A stretch of 64,000 nucleotides of DNA from JBFXCS01 sp050181915 (GCA_050181915.1 JBFXCS010000004.1:62001-126000); one strand, 5' to 3'; shown: positions 40,646 to 50,618, counted from the stretch's first letter. The notes: generated by a model not told the origin, from the letters alone. Translations and numbers: made by a program.

Positions 40646-42264
40646 GGGGTCGCCTCCTCGCTCTCGGGCGTGGCGCCGTCGTCGCCCTCGGCCTGCGTGG
40701 CCGGCTCGTCGCCGGGCAGCGGCAGCGCCTCGGCGGGCGGGTTGGCGGGCACCCGGGCCCTGATCTGATCGGCGGGGCGGTCGGCGGCGACCTGGGCCGG
40801 CGCGATCGAGCGCTCGACGCTGGCGCTGGTGGCGCCGACGATCGCCTTCGGCCACAGGGCGATGACGAACATCGCGGCGACCAGCGGCAGCAGCGCCAGC
40901 AGGTCGCGGGTCTTGAGCTCGGCCTTGGTGCCCGGGGCGCCCTGCGGCGGCCCGTTCATGGTGCGCTGGTACAGCCGCAGCATGTAGACGGCGGCGTAGA
41001 CGATGCCGATGCAGGCGATCACGGCGAGCCACAGGTGCTGGCGGAAAACCCCGGTGAGGATGAGGAACTCGCCGGCGAAGGAGTTCGAGCCGGGGATCGC
41101 CAGCGAGGCCATGGCGACGATCAGGAAGACGGCCGTGAGGCGCGGGGCGCCGTCGGCCAGCCCGCCGATGTCGTCGATGCGATCGTCCGGGGCGGCGCGG
41201 TTGATGATCCCCACGATCAGGAACGCGGCGGCCACCACCACGCCGTGGTTCACCATCTGCAGCACCGCCCCCTCGGAGGCCTGCGCGTCGAAGGCCACGA
41301 TCGCCAGGGCGATGAAGCCCAGGTGGGCGAGGCTGGAGTAGGCGACCAGGCCGCGCATGGTGGGCGCGCGCCACGCCACCAGCGAGCCGTAGACGATGCC
41401 GACCACGGCCAGCACCCCGATCGGGACGGCGAAGCGGTCGGCCCCCTCCGGGAAGAGCGGCACGCCGATGCGCATGAAGCCGTAGGCGCCGGCCTTGCTC
41501 ATCACCGCCGCCAGGAGGGCGGTCACCACGATCGGCGCCTCGCGGTAGGCGCCGGGCAGCCAGGCGTGGAAGGGCCACAGCGGCAGCTTGATCGCGAAGG
41601 CGAGCGCGAAGGCGGCGAACAGCCAGGTGCTCTGCGTGTCGGTGAAGGCGACGCCGGCCAGGTCCTGGATGTCGAAGGTGAACTGGCCGGTGATGTCCCG
41701 CGCCACGACCGCGGTCGAGACGATGGCGACCAGCATCAGCAGCGAGCCGACCATCGTGTAGATCACGAACCGGGTGGTCGCCCGGGCGCGCTCCTGCCCG
41801 CCCCACATCCCGATGAGGAAGTAGAACGGGATGAGCATCGCCTCCCAGAAGACGTAGAACAGCACCAGGTTGCCCGCGGCGAAGAGGCCCAGCAGGCCGG
41901 TCTCGGCCAGCAGCAGCAAGGCCAGGAAGCCGCGCGGGTTGGGCCGCGGGCGCCAGCAGGCGATGGCGACGCCCAGCGCGAACAGGCCCGCCGTCAGGGC
42001 GATCAGCCACAGCGAGATGCCGTCGACGCCGACGTCCCAGGCCATGCTGACGCTCTCGGCCCAGCCGGTGTGGTCGACGTACTGCAGGGTGGCGACGTCG
42101 CGGTCGAACAGCCCGATCAGGATGGCCGTGAGCACCAGCGTGCCCAGGCTCGCGACCAGCGCCTGGATGCGCGTCTGCAACAGGCCCGCCGGGCCGGGCG
42201 GCGCCGCGAGCAGCGACAGCGCTCCCAGCAGGGGGAGGAGCACGATGGCGGAGATCCAGGGCAT
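40642..42264 (-). CDS. nuoM: NADH-quinone oxidoreductase subunit M
   Basis: A 540-residue proton-pumping subunit with LFYVFWEAMLIPFYFLIGMWGG, LPLWPFHAWLPGAYREAP and GLVAYSSLAHLGFI motifs. ATG 42264 is chosen because MPWISAIVLLPLLGA matches NuoM N-termini; starts further upstream would run into nuoL. The C-terminal 80 residues after the last helix are Pro/Ala/Glu-rich and acidic, an extension not found in E. coli NuoM. It lies 7 bases after the nuoL stop. Confidence 0.95.
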   Translation of the reverse strand: MPWISAIVLLPLLGALSLLAAPPGPAGLLQTRIQALVASLGTLVLTAILIGLFDRDVATLQYVDHTGWAESVSMAWDVGVDGISLWLIALTAGLFALGVAIACWRPRPNPRGFLALLLLAETGLLGLFAAGNLVLFYVFWEAMLIPFYFLIGMWGGQERARATTRFVIYTMVGSLLMLVAIVSTAVVARDITGQFTFDIQDLAGVAFTDTQSTWLFAAFALAFAIKLPLWPFHAWLPGAYREAPIVVTALLAAVMSKAGAYGFMRIGVPLFPEGADRFAVPIGVLAVVGIVYGSLVAWRAPTMRGLVAYSSLAHLGFIALAIVAFDAQASEGAVLQMVNHGVVVAAAFLIVGIINRAAPDDRIDDIGGLADGAPRLTAVFLIVAMASLAIPGSNSFAGEFLILTGVFRQHLWLAVIACIGIVYAAVYMLRLYQRTMNGPPQGAPGTKAELKTRDLLALLPLVAAMFVIALWPKAIVGATSASVERSIAPAQVAADRPADQIRARVPANPPAEALPLPGDEPATQAEGDDGATPESEEATP

Positions 42265-42271
42265 CGCGCGC

Positions 42272-44182
42272 CTACCGGGTGACCAGGATGAGGACGGCGG
42301 CGAGGATCGCACCGCCGGCGATCATGGCGAAGGCGTAGGAGCGCACCAGGCCGCTCTGGAGGGCGCGCAGGCCGCGCGCCGCGCCGGCGAGGGAGGCGGC
42401 CACCGCCTCGAGGCTGCCGTTCACGCCGTAGCGCTCGACGCCGCCGGTGAGCGTGTCGCCCAGGTCGCGGCCCGGCTGGATGAGGGCCTCCTCGAAGACC
42501 TCGTCGAAGCGGTACTGGTCCTGCAGCAGTTGCCGGGCGGCGGGGGCCTTGCCCGCCAGGCGCAGGCGGCGCTGCGGGTCGGCGGCGAACAGCCACCAGG
42601 CCAGCCAGATGGCGGCGAGGCCCAGGCCGACGCTGACAAGGCTGACGATCCACTCGCCGGCCGTCGAGGCGTGCAGGCCCGGGTCGGCCGCCAGCGCGGG
42701 CTCGAGCCAGTCGTCCAGCGGGTGCCAGGCGCCCGGCACCTGTAGCAGGCCGCCGACGGCGGACAGCACGGCCAGGATCGCGACCGGGTAGCCCATCGTC
42801 CATTTGCTGGGGTGGGGCTCGGCGTCGTAGCCGCCCTCCGGCTCGGGGCCCCAGAAGGCGCGGAAGAAGAGGCGGAACATGTAGAAGGCGGTCAGCCCGG
42901 CGCCGGCGAGGCCGACGACGGCGAGCACCACGCCGAGGGTTCCCGCGTCGAGCGCGGTGGCCAGCAGCTCGTCCTTGCTGAAGAAGCCGGAGAAGGGCGG
43001 GATGCCGGCGATGGCCAGGCAGCCGACGCCCACGGCGACGTAGGCCAGGCGCAGGTGCCTGCGCAGGCCGCCCATCCGGTCGAGGCTCTGCTGGCCGGCG
43101 AGGGCGTGGATGACGATGCCCACCGCCAGGAAGAGCAGCGCCTTGAAGAAGGCGTGCGTGAGGAAGTGGAACATCGAGCTGGAGTACGCCCCGAGCCCGG
43201 CGCCCATGATCATGTAACCGATCTGGCTCACCGTGCTCCAGGCGAGCACCCGCTTGATGTCCTCCTGCACCAGGGCGATGGTCGCCGCCATGAACAGCGT
43301 GATCGCGCCGACCACGGCGACGATGTCGCCGGCGTAGGGCGCCAGCTCGAAGAGGACGTTGGTGCGCACCACCATGTAGACGCCGGCCGTGACCATGGTG
43401 GCGGCGTGGATCAGGGCGCTCACCGGGGTGGGGCCCTCCATGGCGTCCGGCAGCCAGGTGTGCAGCGGCACCTGGGCGCTCTTGGCCGCGGCGCCCACGA
43501 ACAGGAGCAGGGCGATCGCCTCGGCGACGCCGCTGCCGTGGCCGATCTCCTGCGGCGCCGTCGCGAACACCTGGCCGTAGTCGAGGGTGCCCAGCTCCCG
43601 CACCAGCAGGAACAGCGCGAGCACCATGCCGACGTCGCCGATGACGTTGATCACGAACGCCTTCTTGGCGGCGGCGACCGCCGACGGCTTCTCGTAGTAG
43701 TAGCCGATGAGCAGGTACGAGGCGAGGCCCACCAGAGCCCAGCCGACGAGCAGGAAGAGGAAGTTGCCGGCCTCGACGAGCAGCAGCATCGCGAAGAGGA
43801 AGAAGCTCATCTCCGTGAAGAAGCGCTTGTAGTCGCGGTCGTGCTCCATGTACTCCGTGGAGTAGAGGACGATCAGCGACCCGACCCCGGTGACGACCAG
43901 CATCATCAGCACCGACAGGGGGTCGATGCGCAGCGCCAGGTCGATCGTGAGGTCGCCCGACCTGACCCACTGCCACAGCGAGGTGACCTCGACCCGGTCC
44001 TCTGCGCCGCGCGAGAGCAGCACGCCGAAGATCACGACGGTGAGGACGAAGGCGAGCGCCGGCAGGGCCACGGCGACGGCGCGGGTGACGCGCCGGTCGG
44101 GCTCGCCCTGCCAGAGGCCGAGGATCAGGGTCCCGAGCAGGGGCAGCCCGAGGACGATCCATCCGAGTGCGGAGACGATCAC
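42272..44182 (-). CDS. nuoL: NADH-quinone oxidoreductase subunit L
   Basis: A 636-residue distal proton-pumping subunit, with about 16 helices and the long C-terminal lateral helix. Motifs: FFLFAMLLLVEAGNFLFLLVGWALVGLASYLLIG (seen as shorter blocks), KSAQVPLHTWLPDAMEGPTPVSALIHAATMV and KRVLAWSTVSQIGYM with the expected Lys and His residues. GTG 44182 lies 10 bases past the nuoK stop. Length is near the E. coli protein (613). Confidence 0.95.
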   Translation of the reverse strand: MIVSALGWIVLGLPLLGTLILGLWQGEPDRRVTRAVAVALPALAFVLTVVIFGVLLSRGAEDRVEVTSLWQWVRSGDLTIDLALRIDPLSVLMMLVVTGVGSLIVLYSTEYMEHDRDYKRFFTEMSFFLFAMLLLVEAGNFLFLLVGWALVGLASYLLIGYYYEKPSAVAAAKKAFVINVIGDVGMVLALFLLVRELGTLDYGQVFATAPQEIGHGSGVAEAIALLLFVGAAAKSAQVPLHTWLPDAMEGPTPVSALIHAATMVTAGVYMVVRTNVLFELAPYAGDIVAVVGAITLFMAATIALVQEDIKRVLAWSTVSQIGYMIMGAGLGAYSSSMFHFLTHAFFKALLFLAVGIVIHALAGQQSLDRMGGLRRHLRLAYVAVGVGCLAIAGIPPFSGFFSKDELLATALDAGTLGVVLAVVGLAGAGLTAFYMFRLFFRAFWGPEPEGGYDAEPHPSKWTMGYPVAILAVLSAVGGLLQVPGAWHPLDDWLEPALAADPGLHASTAGEWIVSLVSVGLGLAAIWLAWWLFAADPQRRLRLAGKAPAARQLLQDQYRFDEVFEEALIQPGRDLGDTLTGGVERYGVNGSLEAVAASLAGAARGLRALQSGLVRSYAFAMIAGGAILAAVLILVTR

Positions 44183-44192
44183 GGGTTCCGGA

Positions 44193-44513
44193 TCAGCCCT
44201 TCAGCGTGTCCATCTGGTCCACGTCCAGCGCGATGCGCTGGCGGAACACGGCCACCACGAGACCCAGCCCGATCACGACCTCCGCCGCCGCGACCACCAT
44301 CACCACCAGGGCGAACACCTGGCCGTCGACGACGCCCCAGTAGCGGCTGAAGCCGACCAGGGCCACGTTCGCCGAGTTGAGCAGGAGCTCCACGGCGAGC
44401 AGCAGCAGCAGCGGGTTGCGCCGCGTCATCACGCCCACGAGCCCCAGCAGGAAGAGGACGCCGGAGAGCGCGAGGTACCAGACGAGGGGCACGCCCTCCA
44501 CGGGGTGCGGCAC
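44193..44513 (-). CDS. nuoK: NADH-quinone oxidoreductase subunit K
   Basis: A 106-residue, three-helix subunit with the two conserved membrane glutamates in LLAVELLLNSANVAL and VVAAAEVVIGLGLVVA. GTG 44513 shares one base with the nuoJ stop (TAGTG). It couples the redox arm to the antiporter-like subunits. Confidence 0.95.
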   Translation of the reverse strand: MPHPVEGVPLVWYLALSGVLFLLGLVGVMTRRNPLLLLLAVELLLNSANVALVGFSRYWGVVDGQVFALVVMVVAAAEVVIGLGLVVAVFRQRIALDVDQMDTLKG

Positions 44514-45037
44514 TAGCGGCCGCCCTCCGAGCGCACGGCCCGCTTGGCCAGCAGCACGGCGCCGACGGCGGCGACGAAGAGGGCCAGCGAGGTCGCCTCG
44601 AACGGGACGATGTAGGTGTCGACGAAGGCGCGGCCGATGTTGCGCGGCGTGCCGAGGTCGCCCCAGTCGGTGGGGTCGCTGCGCACGCCCGGGAGGCGGG
44701 TGTTGCTGAGCATCACCGCGCCCTGGAAGCCCAGGGCCAGCACCGCCAGCCAGGCGAAGGGCTGCATGTGGCCGAGCCGGTCGCCCAGCTCCGGCTGCGG
44801 CCGCTCGCCGAGGTAGGCGATCACGAACAGGAACAGCACCACGATCGCGCCTGCGTAGACGATCACCTGGATGGCGGCGACGAAGGGCGCCGCCATCAGC
44901 AGGAACAGCACGGCGACCGACAGCAGGGTGCCGATGAGCGAGACCGTGGCCCGGAAGGGGCTCCGCAGGGTCACCACCAGGACGGCGCAGACGATGGCCG
45001 AGACAGCGGCGAAGCCGAAGACGATGCGCTCACCCAC
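44513..45037 (-). CDS. nuoJ: NADH-quinone oxidoreductase subunit J
   Basis: A 174-residue five-helix subunit; the helix AIQVIVYAGAIVVLFLFVIAYLG carries the conserved Tyr and the pi-bulge region of NuoJ. The C-terminal helix LALFVAAVGAVLLAKRAVR is standard. GTG 45037 lies 15 bases after the nuoI stop. Confidence 0.94.
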   Translation of the reverse strand: MGERIVFGFAAVSAIVCAVLVVTLRSPFRATVSLIGTLLSVAVLFLLMAAPFVAAIQVIVYAGAIVVLFLFVIAYLGERPQPELGDRLGHMQPFAWLAVLALGFQGAVMLSNTRLPGVRSDPTDWGDLGTPRNIGRAFVDTYIVPFEATSLALFVAAVGAVLLAKRAVRSEGGR

Positions 45038-45052
45038 GGGGGGCCACCCTAC

Positions 45053-45511
45053 TCACGAGGGGATCTCCTCGCGCAGCGGAACGGGCTTCGGATGCGGTGC
45101 GAGCAACATGTCCTTCGTGTAGAGGAGATCCGTCCTGGTGCGCTCCGAGATCTCGTACTCGTGCTCGAGCGTGATGGCGTCGAACGGGCAGGCGATCTCG
45201 CAGTAGCCGCAGAAGATGCAGCGGGCCATGTTGATCTCGTAGATGCGCGCGTAGCGCTCGCCCGACGAGACGCGGTGCTCGGCCGTGTTCTCCTCGGCGA
45301 CCACGCGGATGCAGTCCGCCGGGCAGGCGGCGACGCACAGCGAGCAGCCGACGCACTTCTCGAGGCCGTTCTCGTGCGTCCACAGGCGGTGCCGGCCGCG
45401 GAAGCGCGGGTAGACCGGGGTCTTGTGCTCCGGGTAGCCGATCGTGATGGGCTTCTTGAGCATGGCCCGGAACGTGATCGCGAAGCCCTTGAGGGAGTCC
45501 TCGAGTCCCAT
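45053..45511 (-). CDS. nuoI: NADH-quinone oxidoreductase subunit I (2 x 4Fe-4S)
   Basis: A 152-residue ferredoxin-like subunit with two complete clusters: CVGCSLCVAACP and CIFCGYCEIACP. These are N6a and N6b, passing electrons towards NuoB. A good ribosome-binding site (GAGGTG) lies 5 bases before ATG 45511, unlike the overlapped neighbours. Confidence 0.96.
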   Translation of the reverse strand: MGLEDSLKGFAITFRAMLKKPITIGYPEHKTPVYPRFRGRHRLWTHENGLEKCVGCSLCVAACPADCIRVVAEENTAEHRVSSGERYARIYEINMARCIFCGYCEIACPFDAITLEHEYEISERTRTDLLYTKDMLLAPHPKPVPLREEIPS

Positions 45512-45520
45512 CAGCTCACC

Positions 45521-46522
45521 TCAGTTCGCGAATCCGAGGGCGATCACGATGGCCGTGATCACCAGGTTGGTGGTGGCGAGGGGCAGCAGCACCTTCCAGC
45601 CGAACTTCATCAGCCGGTCGTAGCGCAGCCGGGGCAGCGTGGCGCGCAGCCAGATGAACAGGAACAGCAGGGCGATGACCTTGATCGCCAGCCACACGAC
45701 GCCCGGGATCGGCGAGGGGCCGGAGTAGCCGCCCAGGAAGAGGGTGGCGCCCAGGCCCGAGACGATGATCATGTTGATGTACTCGGCCAGGAAGAACATG
45801 GCGAACTTCAGGCCGCCGTACTCCGTGTGGTAGCCGGCCACCAGCTCCGACTCGGCCTCGGGCAGGTCGAAGGGGGCGCGGTTCGTCTCGGCGACGCCGG
45901 CGATCACGAAGATCGCGAAGCCGACCGGCTGGAACACGACGTACCAGAGGTCGTTCTGCTGGGCGTGGACGATGTCCACCAGCGAGAGGCTCTGGGCCAT
46001 CATCACGACGCCGATCACCGACAGCCCCATCGCCACCTCGTACGACACCAGCTGCGCCGCGGTGCGCGCCGCGCCCAGCAGGCTGTACTTGTTGCCGCTC
46101 GCCCAGCCGCCCAGGATCAGGCCGTAGAAGCCCAGCCCGGAGAGGGCGAACAGGAACAGCACGCCGATGTCGAGGTCGGCCCCCACCAGGTTGACGTTGT
46201 GGCCCCACAGCTCGATGGACCCGCCGAAGGGGATCACCGCCACCGCGGCCACCGCGGCCACCGCCGAGATGACCGGCGCGAGCTGGAAGAGGACCCGGTT
46301 GGCCCCCTCGGGGATGAAGTCCTCCTTGAAGATCAGCTTCACCACGTCGGCGAGGGGCTGCAGGTAGCCGACCGGGCCGGCCCGGTTGGGGCCGTAGCGC
46401 AGCTGGAAGCGGCCGATCAGCTTGCGCTCCCACAGCAGCAGGTACGCGAACGCGGTGATGAGGACGAACACCACCACGACGGCCTTGATGAGGATGACGA
46501 GGAATGTCTCGCCTCCCGTCAA
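45521..46522 (-). CDS. nuoH: NADH-quinone oxidoreductase subunit H
   Basis: A 333-residue, eight-helix subunit forming the quinone entry site. Motifs: ERKLIGRFQLRYGPNRAGP, VAETNRAPFDLPEAESELVAGYHTEYGG (read in two blocks) and KVLLPLATTNLV. The start is TTG 46522, overlapping the nuoG stop as TTGA; no other start precedes the first helix. Acidic loop residues typical of the quinone channel are present. Confidence 0.94.
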   Translation of the reverse strand: MTGGETFLVILIKAVVVVFVLITAFAYLLLWERKLIGRFQLRYGPNRAGPVGYLQPLADVVKLIFKEDFIPEGANRVLFQLAPVISAVAAVAAVAVIPFGGSIELWGHNVNLVGADLDIGVLFLFALSGLGFYGLILGGWASGNKYSLLGAARTAAQLVSYEVAMGLSVIGVVMMAQSLSLVDIVHAQQNDLWYVVFQPVGFAIFVIAGVAETNRAPFDLPEAESELVAGYHTEYGGLKFAMFFLAEYINMIIVSGLGATLFLGGYSGPSPIPGVVWLAIKVIALLFLFIWLRATLPRLRYDRLMKFGWKVLLPLATTNLVITAIVIALGFAN

Positions 46523-48819
46523 GCGGCGGTGACCTCCACCCGCACCTGGCCGCGATCGGCGGGGAGCAGCCGCTCGACGCCCGCGCCGGGGACGCCCACG
46601 GTGACGAAGGCGGCGCCCTCGGGGTGCGCCTCGTCGAGCCGCACGGGCAGCTCCACCTCGCCGTGGGGCGAGCGCAGGCGCGCCCGGGCGCCGGCGCCGC
46701 CCACGCCGTGGCGCGACGCCTCGGCGGGGTTCAGCACCAGCTCGGCGCCGGTGACCAGCGCCGCGAGGGCGTCGGAGCGGTGGGCCGGGGCGTCGCCGAA
46801 GATGCGGCGCGTGGTGACCAGGGCGAGCCCGCCGCCCGCGCCGTTCGCGGCCGCCGCGGCGGCCGCGGGGGCGGGTGCCGGGGGAGCCTTCACCGGCCGG
46901 CCCAGCACGCCGAGCGCATCGTAGGTCAGGCCGGCGAGGGCGGCGTTGGCCGCCGCGGCGGCCTCGAAGGCCTTGGCCGGCGTCCGGTACGCCGGCGGCG
47001 CGCCGACCCGGTGCAGCAGCGCGATGAGCAGCTCCCAGCCGGGCGCCGCGCCCTCGGGCGGGACCGCCCCGGGCCGCAGCCGCTGGGCGCGGCCGTTCAT
47101 CGAGACGTAGACGCCCTCGGTCTCGTAGTGGGTGGCGGCCGGCAGGGTGACGGTGGCGCCCTCCACGGCGTCGACCGCGTAGGCGGCGATGGCGACGTGG
47201 TGGCGCACGCGGCCGAGGGCCCAGCCCCAGTCGCCCGCCCCGGCGCCGGCCAGGGGGTCGGCGTGGATGGTCACGAGGGTGTCGATCTCGCCTCTGCCGG
47301 CGGCCTCGAGCACCCCGTCGGCCGGCAGGCCGATGGCTCGCAGGCCGGCGCCGTTGACGTCGGCCCCGAGCTCCAGCTGGGCGGCGTCGAGGCGGCGGAC
47401 CAGGGCGGCGACCGCCGCCGCCGCGGCGGGCTCGGCGGCGAGATCGACCTCGTCCCAGACCACGATGGCGTCGTCGGTCGCGCCCTCGGGGATCTCCAGC
47501 GCGGCGACGGCCTCGGCCAGGCGGCCCGGCGCGGAGCGCACCGCGGCGGCCGCGATCGGCTCCAGCTCGTGCGGCCGCGGGCCCACGGTGAGCACGGTGG
47601 CGCCCAGGCGCCGCGCCTTGCGCGTGCGCAGCTCCACGATGGCCTGCTGGTTGGGCGGGTCGCCGCCCACGATCACCACCAGGCCGGCGCGGTCGAGGTC
47701 GGCGAGCTGGGCCGACGGCAGGGCGCGCAGCGGCGCCAGGGCGTCGCCCGGGATGCCGAGCCGCTGGATCAGCGCGCCGGGCAGCGCCGCCGCCAGGTCC
47801 TGGGCCAGGAAGCCCTCCTCGACCGTCGCGGTCGGGCCGACCACGACGCCCACCCGCTCGGCGCCGCGCAGCACCAGCGCGGCGGCGTCCACGGCCTCGT
47901 CCAGCGTCGCCTCGCGCACCCGCTCGGCGTCGTGGATCGACGGGGTCGCGATGCGCGTCGCGGCGCGGTTGCCGGGGTAGGCGAAGCGGCCCTTGTCGCA
48001 GATCCAGCCCTCCTCCACCGCGTAGTTGGGCTCGGGACGGCCGTTCACGCGCATCACGTCGCCCTCGCGGGAGGTCAGCTCCGTGTTGCAGCCGGCGGGG
48101 CAGTGGCCGCACACCGAGGGGGCGTTCTGGACGTCCCAGGGCCGGGCCCTGAAGCGGTAGGGGATGCTCGTGAGCGCGCCCACCGGGCAGATGTCGATCA
48201 CGTTGCCGGTGAAGCGGCCGCTGTACTGGTCGCCGGTGGCGGTGGCGATCTCGGCGGCCGCGCCGCGCTGCTCCATCACCAGGTGCCCGTCCTCGGCCAC
48301 GTCCTGGCTGAAGCGCACGCACCGGTAGCACGAGATGCAGCGCTCGCGGTCGAGCGCGATCAGCGACGACAGCTGCAGCGGCTTGGGGAAGTGGCGCTTG
48401 GGCTCGACGAAGCGGGTCCGGCCCGGGCCGAAGCGGAAGGTGCGGTCCTGCAGGGGGCACTCGCCGCCCTTGTCGCACACCGGGCAGTCGAGCGGGTGGT
48501 TCTCGAGCAGGAACTCGAGCACGCCGTCCTGGCCGTCCTTCGCCAGCTCCGAGTTCGTGCGCACCACCATGTCCGGCTGCACCGGGGTGCTGCAGGCCGT
48601 CTGCAGGCCGCGCATGCCCTCCACCTCGACCAGGCACATGCGGCACGCGCCGAGCGGCGGCCCCAGGCGCGGCTCGTAGCAGAAGACCGGCACCTCGACC
48701 CCGTGGGCGAAGGCGGCGTCCACCAGCATGGTGCCCGCCGGGGCGGTGACCTTGACGCCGTTCAGCTCGAACTCGACCTGGTCCGGGAGCGACAGGTCGA
48801 CGGGCGCGTAATCAGGCAC
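46519..48819 (-). CDS. nuoG: NADH-quinone oxidoreductase subunit G
   Basis: A 766-residue iron-sulfur subunit. The N-terminal 2Fe-2S domain (CYEPRLGPPLGACRMC and following CSTP), the His-Cys3 cluster (HPLDCPVCDKGGECPLQ), a 4Fe-4S cluster (CISCYRCVRF with CPVGAL) and the extra CGHCPAGC plus CDKGRFAYP set, equivalent to the N7 cluster, are intact. The molybdopterin-like C-terminal domain is divergent and Ala-rich. GTG 48819 overlaps the nuoF end by 8 bases. Confidence 0.95.
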   Translation of the reverse strand: MPDYAPVDLSLPDQVEFELNGVKVTAPAGTMLVDAAFAHGVEVPVFCYEPRLGPPLGACRMCLVEVEGMRGLQTACSTPVQPDMVVRTNSELAKDGQDGVLEFLLENHPLDCPVCDKGGECPLQDRTFRFGPGRTRFVEPKRHFPKPLQLSSLIALDRERCISCYRCVRFSQDVAEDGHLVMEQRGAAAEIATATGDQYSGRFTGNVIDICPVGALTSIPYRFRARPWDVQNAPSVCGHCPAGCNTELTSREGDVMRVNGRPEPNYAVEEGWICDKGRFAYPGNRAATRIATPSIHDAERVREATLDEAVDAAALVLRGAERVGVVVGPTATVEEGFLAQDLAAALPGALIQRLGIPGDALAPLRALPSAQLADLDRAGLVVIVGGDPPNQQAIVELRTRKARRLGATVLTVGPRPHELEPIAAAAVRSAPGRLAEAVAALEIPEGATDDAIVVWDEVDLAAEPAAAAAVAALVRRLDAAQLELGADVNGAGLRAIGLPADGVLEAAGRGEIDTLVTIHADPLAGAGAGDWGWALGRVRHHVAIAAYAVDAVEGATVTLPAATHYETEGVYVSMNGRAQRLRPGAVPPEGAAPGWELLIALLHRVGAPPAYRTPAKAFEAAAAANAALAGLTYDALGVLGRPVKAPPAPAPAAAAAAANGAGGGLALVTTRRIFGDAPAHRSDALAALVTGAELVLNPAEASRHGVGGAGARARLRSPHGEVELPVRLDEAHPEGAAFVTVGVPGAGVERLLPADRGQVRVEVTAA

Positions 48820-50116
48820 CGGCCGCCACCTCCATCATCGGCTCGGGGCGCGGCTCGCCGCCCTCCTCGATGGCCCGCACGAACTCCTCGCGGAAGCGCC
48901 GGACGGCGCTGCGCACCGGCAGGATGCCGGTGTCGGCCAGGGCGCACAGCACGCGGCCGCCCATCCGGCCGGCGAGCGACTCGATCAGCTCCAGGTCCTC
49001 CATCCGGCCCTCGCCGTCGACGATCCGCTGCAGGATCCGCTCCAGCCACAGGGTGCCCTCGCGGCAGGGGGTGCACTTGCCGCACGACTCGTGGCGGTAG
49101 AAGTGGGCCAGGCGCAGGGTGGAGCGCACGATCGAGCCCGAGTCGTCCATCACGATGCAGCCGGCCGAGCCGAGCGACGTGCCGGCCTCGGCCAGCGCCT
49201 CGTAGTCGAGGGGCACGTCGAGGGCCTCGGGGCCCACCACGTTCACGCTCGACCCGCCCACCCAGGCGGCCTTGAACTCGCGGCCCGGCCGGAAGCCGCC
49301 CGCGATGTCGTAGATCAGCTCGCGCAGGGTGGTCTGGTTGAGCACGATCTCGTAGTTGCCCGGCCTCATCACGTGGCCCGAGATCGAGAACACCTTGGTG
49401 CCGGTGCTCTTCTCGGTGCCGAGGCCGGCGTAGTAGTCGGCGCCCCTCTCGACGATCACCGGCAGCGCCGAGAGGGTCTCCACGTTGTTGATCAGGGTGG
49501 GCGAGGCGTAGAGGCCGGCGACCGCCGGGAAGGGGGGCTTCAGGCGGGGCTGGCCGCGCTTGCCCTCCAGGCTCTCGAGCAGGGCCGTCTCCTCGCCGCA
49601 GATGTAGGCGCCCGCGCCGCGGTACACCGTGATGTCGAAGGCGAAGCCCGTGCCCATCACGTCCGAGCCGAGCATCCCGGCCGCCCGCGCCTGCGCGACG
49701 GCCGAGTCGAGCACGCGGGCCTGGTGCTCGTACTCGCCGCGGATGTAGATGTAGCCGCGCACCGCGCCGATGGCGAAGCCCGCCATCGTGATGCCCTCCA
49801 GCAGCTGGAAGGGGTTGAGCTCGATCAGCTCGCGGTCCTTGAAGGTGCCCGGCTCGCTCTCGTCGGCGTTGCAGACGACGTAGGCGGGCAGCGCCGAGTC
49901 CTTGGGGATGAAGCTCGCCTTGCGGCCCATCGGGAAGCCGGCGCCGCCGCGGCCCCGCAGGCCGGAGCGCACGAAGGCGTACACGACCTCGTCGCGGTCC
50001 ATGCCGGTGAGCACCGTGCGCAGGCCCTCGTAGCCGCCGGCCCGGCGGTAGTCCGACAGGTCGGTGAGCGGGCCGCCCGCCTCGCGCTGGCGGTAGATGA
50101 GGTTCAGCTCGGGCAC
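48812..50116 (-). CDS. nuoF: NADH-quinone oxidoreductase subunit F (NADH and FMN binding)
   Basis: A 434-residue flavoprotein that oxidises NADH. It has the NADH/FMN loops GLRGRGGAGFPMGRK and CNADESEPGTFKDRE, ERGAGAYICGEETAL-type sequence (YRGAGAYICGEETALL), and N3 cluster cysteines ESCGKCTPCREG plus the distal Cys in RVLCALAD. GTG 50116 is one base after the nuoE stop. Full length. Confidence 0.96.
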   Translation of the reverse strand: MPELNLIYRQREAGGPLTDLSDYRRAGGYEGLRTVLTGMDRDEVVYAFVRSGLRGRGGAGFPMGRKASFIPKDSALPAYVVCNADESEPGTFKDRELIELNPFQLLEGITMAGFAIGAVRGYIYIRGEYEHQARVLDSAVAQARAAGMLGSDVMGTGFAFDITVYRGAGAYICGEETALLESLEGKRGQPRLKPPFPAVAGLYASPTLINNVETLSALPVIVERGADYYAGLGTEKSTGTKVFSISGHVMRPGNYEIVLNQTTLRELIYDIAGGFRPGREFKAAWVGGSSVNVVGPEALDVPLDYEALAEAGTSLGSAGCIVMDDSGSIVRSTLRLAHFYRHESCGKCTPCREGTLWLERILQRIVDGEGRMEDLELIESLAGRMGGRVLCALADTGILPVRSAVRRFREEFVRAIEEGGEPRPEPMMEVAAGA

Positions 50117-50117
50117 G

Positions 50118-50618
50118 TCACCTCCACAGCCGCTCCGGCCGCGGCGCGGAGCGCAGCTCGTCGAGCAGGGCGTCGGCGTCGTCGAGGGTCAGCGGGCCGC
50201 GGGTCTCCTCCGCGTCCACCTGCACGCAGGGCGCCCGGTCGCAGTAGCCCAGGCACTGGGCCTCCTGGATGGTGATGGCGCCGTCCTCGCTGGTGCCGCC
50301 GTGGTGGCCGAGGCCCTCGCGCTCGCACATCCGCTCGAGCAGCTCGTCGGAGCCGCGCAGCATGCACGACAGGGTCACGCACACCGACACGATGCGCGTG
50401 CCCTGCGGCTCCAGGTAGATGCGGTCGTAGAAGGACGCGACGCCCTCCACGTAGGCCGCCGACAGCTCGCAGGCCTCGGCCACCGCGTCGATGTCGTCGC
50501 GGTCGAGCCAGCCCTTCTCGGTCTGGGCGAACTTGAGGGCGGGCAGCACCAGGGAGCGCTGCTGCGCGAACTCGTGGCGGATCGGGTCGAGGTGGGCCCT
50601 GATCTGGGCGGCGTTCAC
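50118..50618 (-). CDS. nuoE: NADH-quinone oxidoreductase subunit E (2Fe-2S)
   Basis: A 166-residue thioredoxin-fold subunit with four ligands of the N1a 2Fe-2S cluster: CVTLSC and CLGYC. ASFYDRIY is the typical helix before the cluster. The GTG overlaps the nuoD stop (GTGA). Confidence 0.95.
   Translation of the reverse strand: MNAAQIRAHLDPIRHEFAQQRSLVLPALKFAQTEKGWLDRDDIDAVAEACELSAAYVEGVASFYDRIYLEPQGTRIVSVCVTLSCMLRGSDELLERMCEREGLGHHGGTSEDGAITIQEAQCLGYCDRAPCVQVDAEETRGPLTLDDADALLDELRSAPRPERLWR

Noticed and set aside
46504..49275. Long plus-strand frame opposite nuoG and nuoF
   Set aside because: Shadow of two intact nuo genes with conserved cluster cysteines; the antisense product is repetitive and unconserved.
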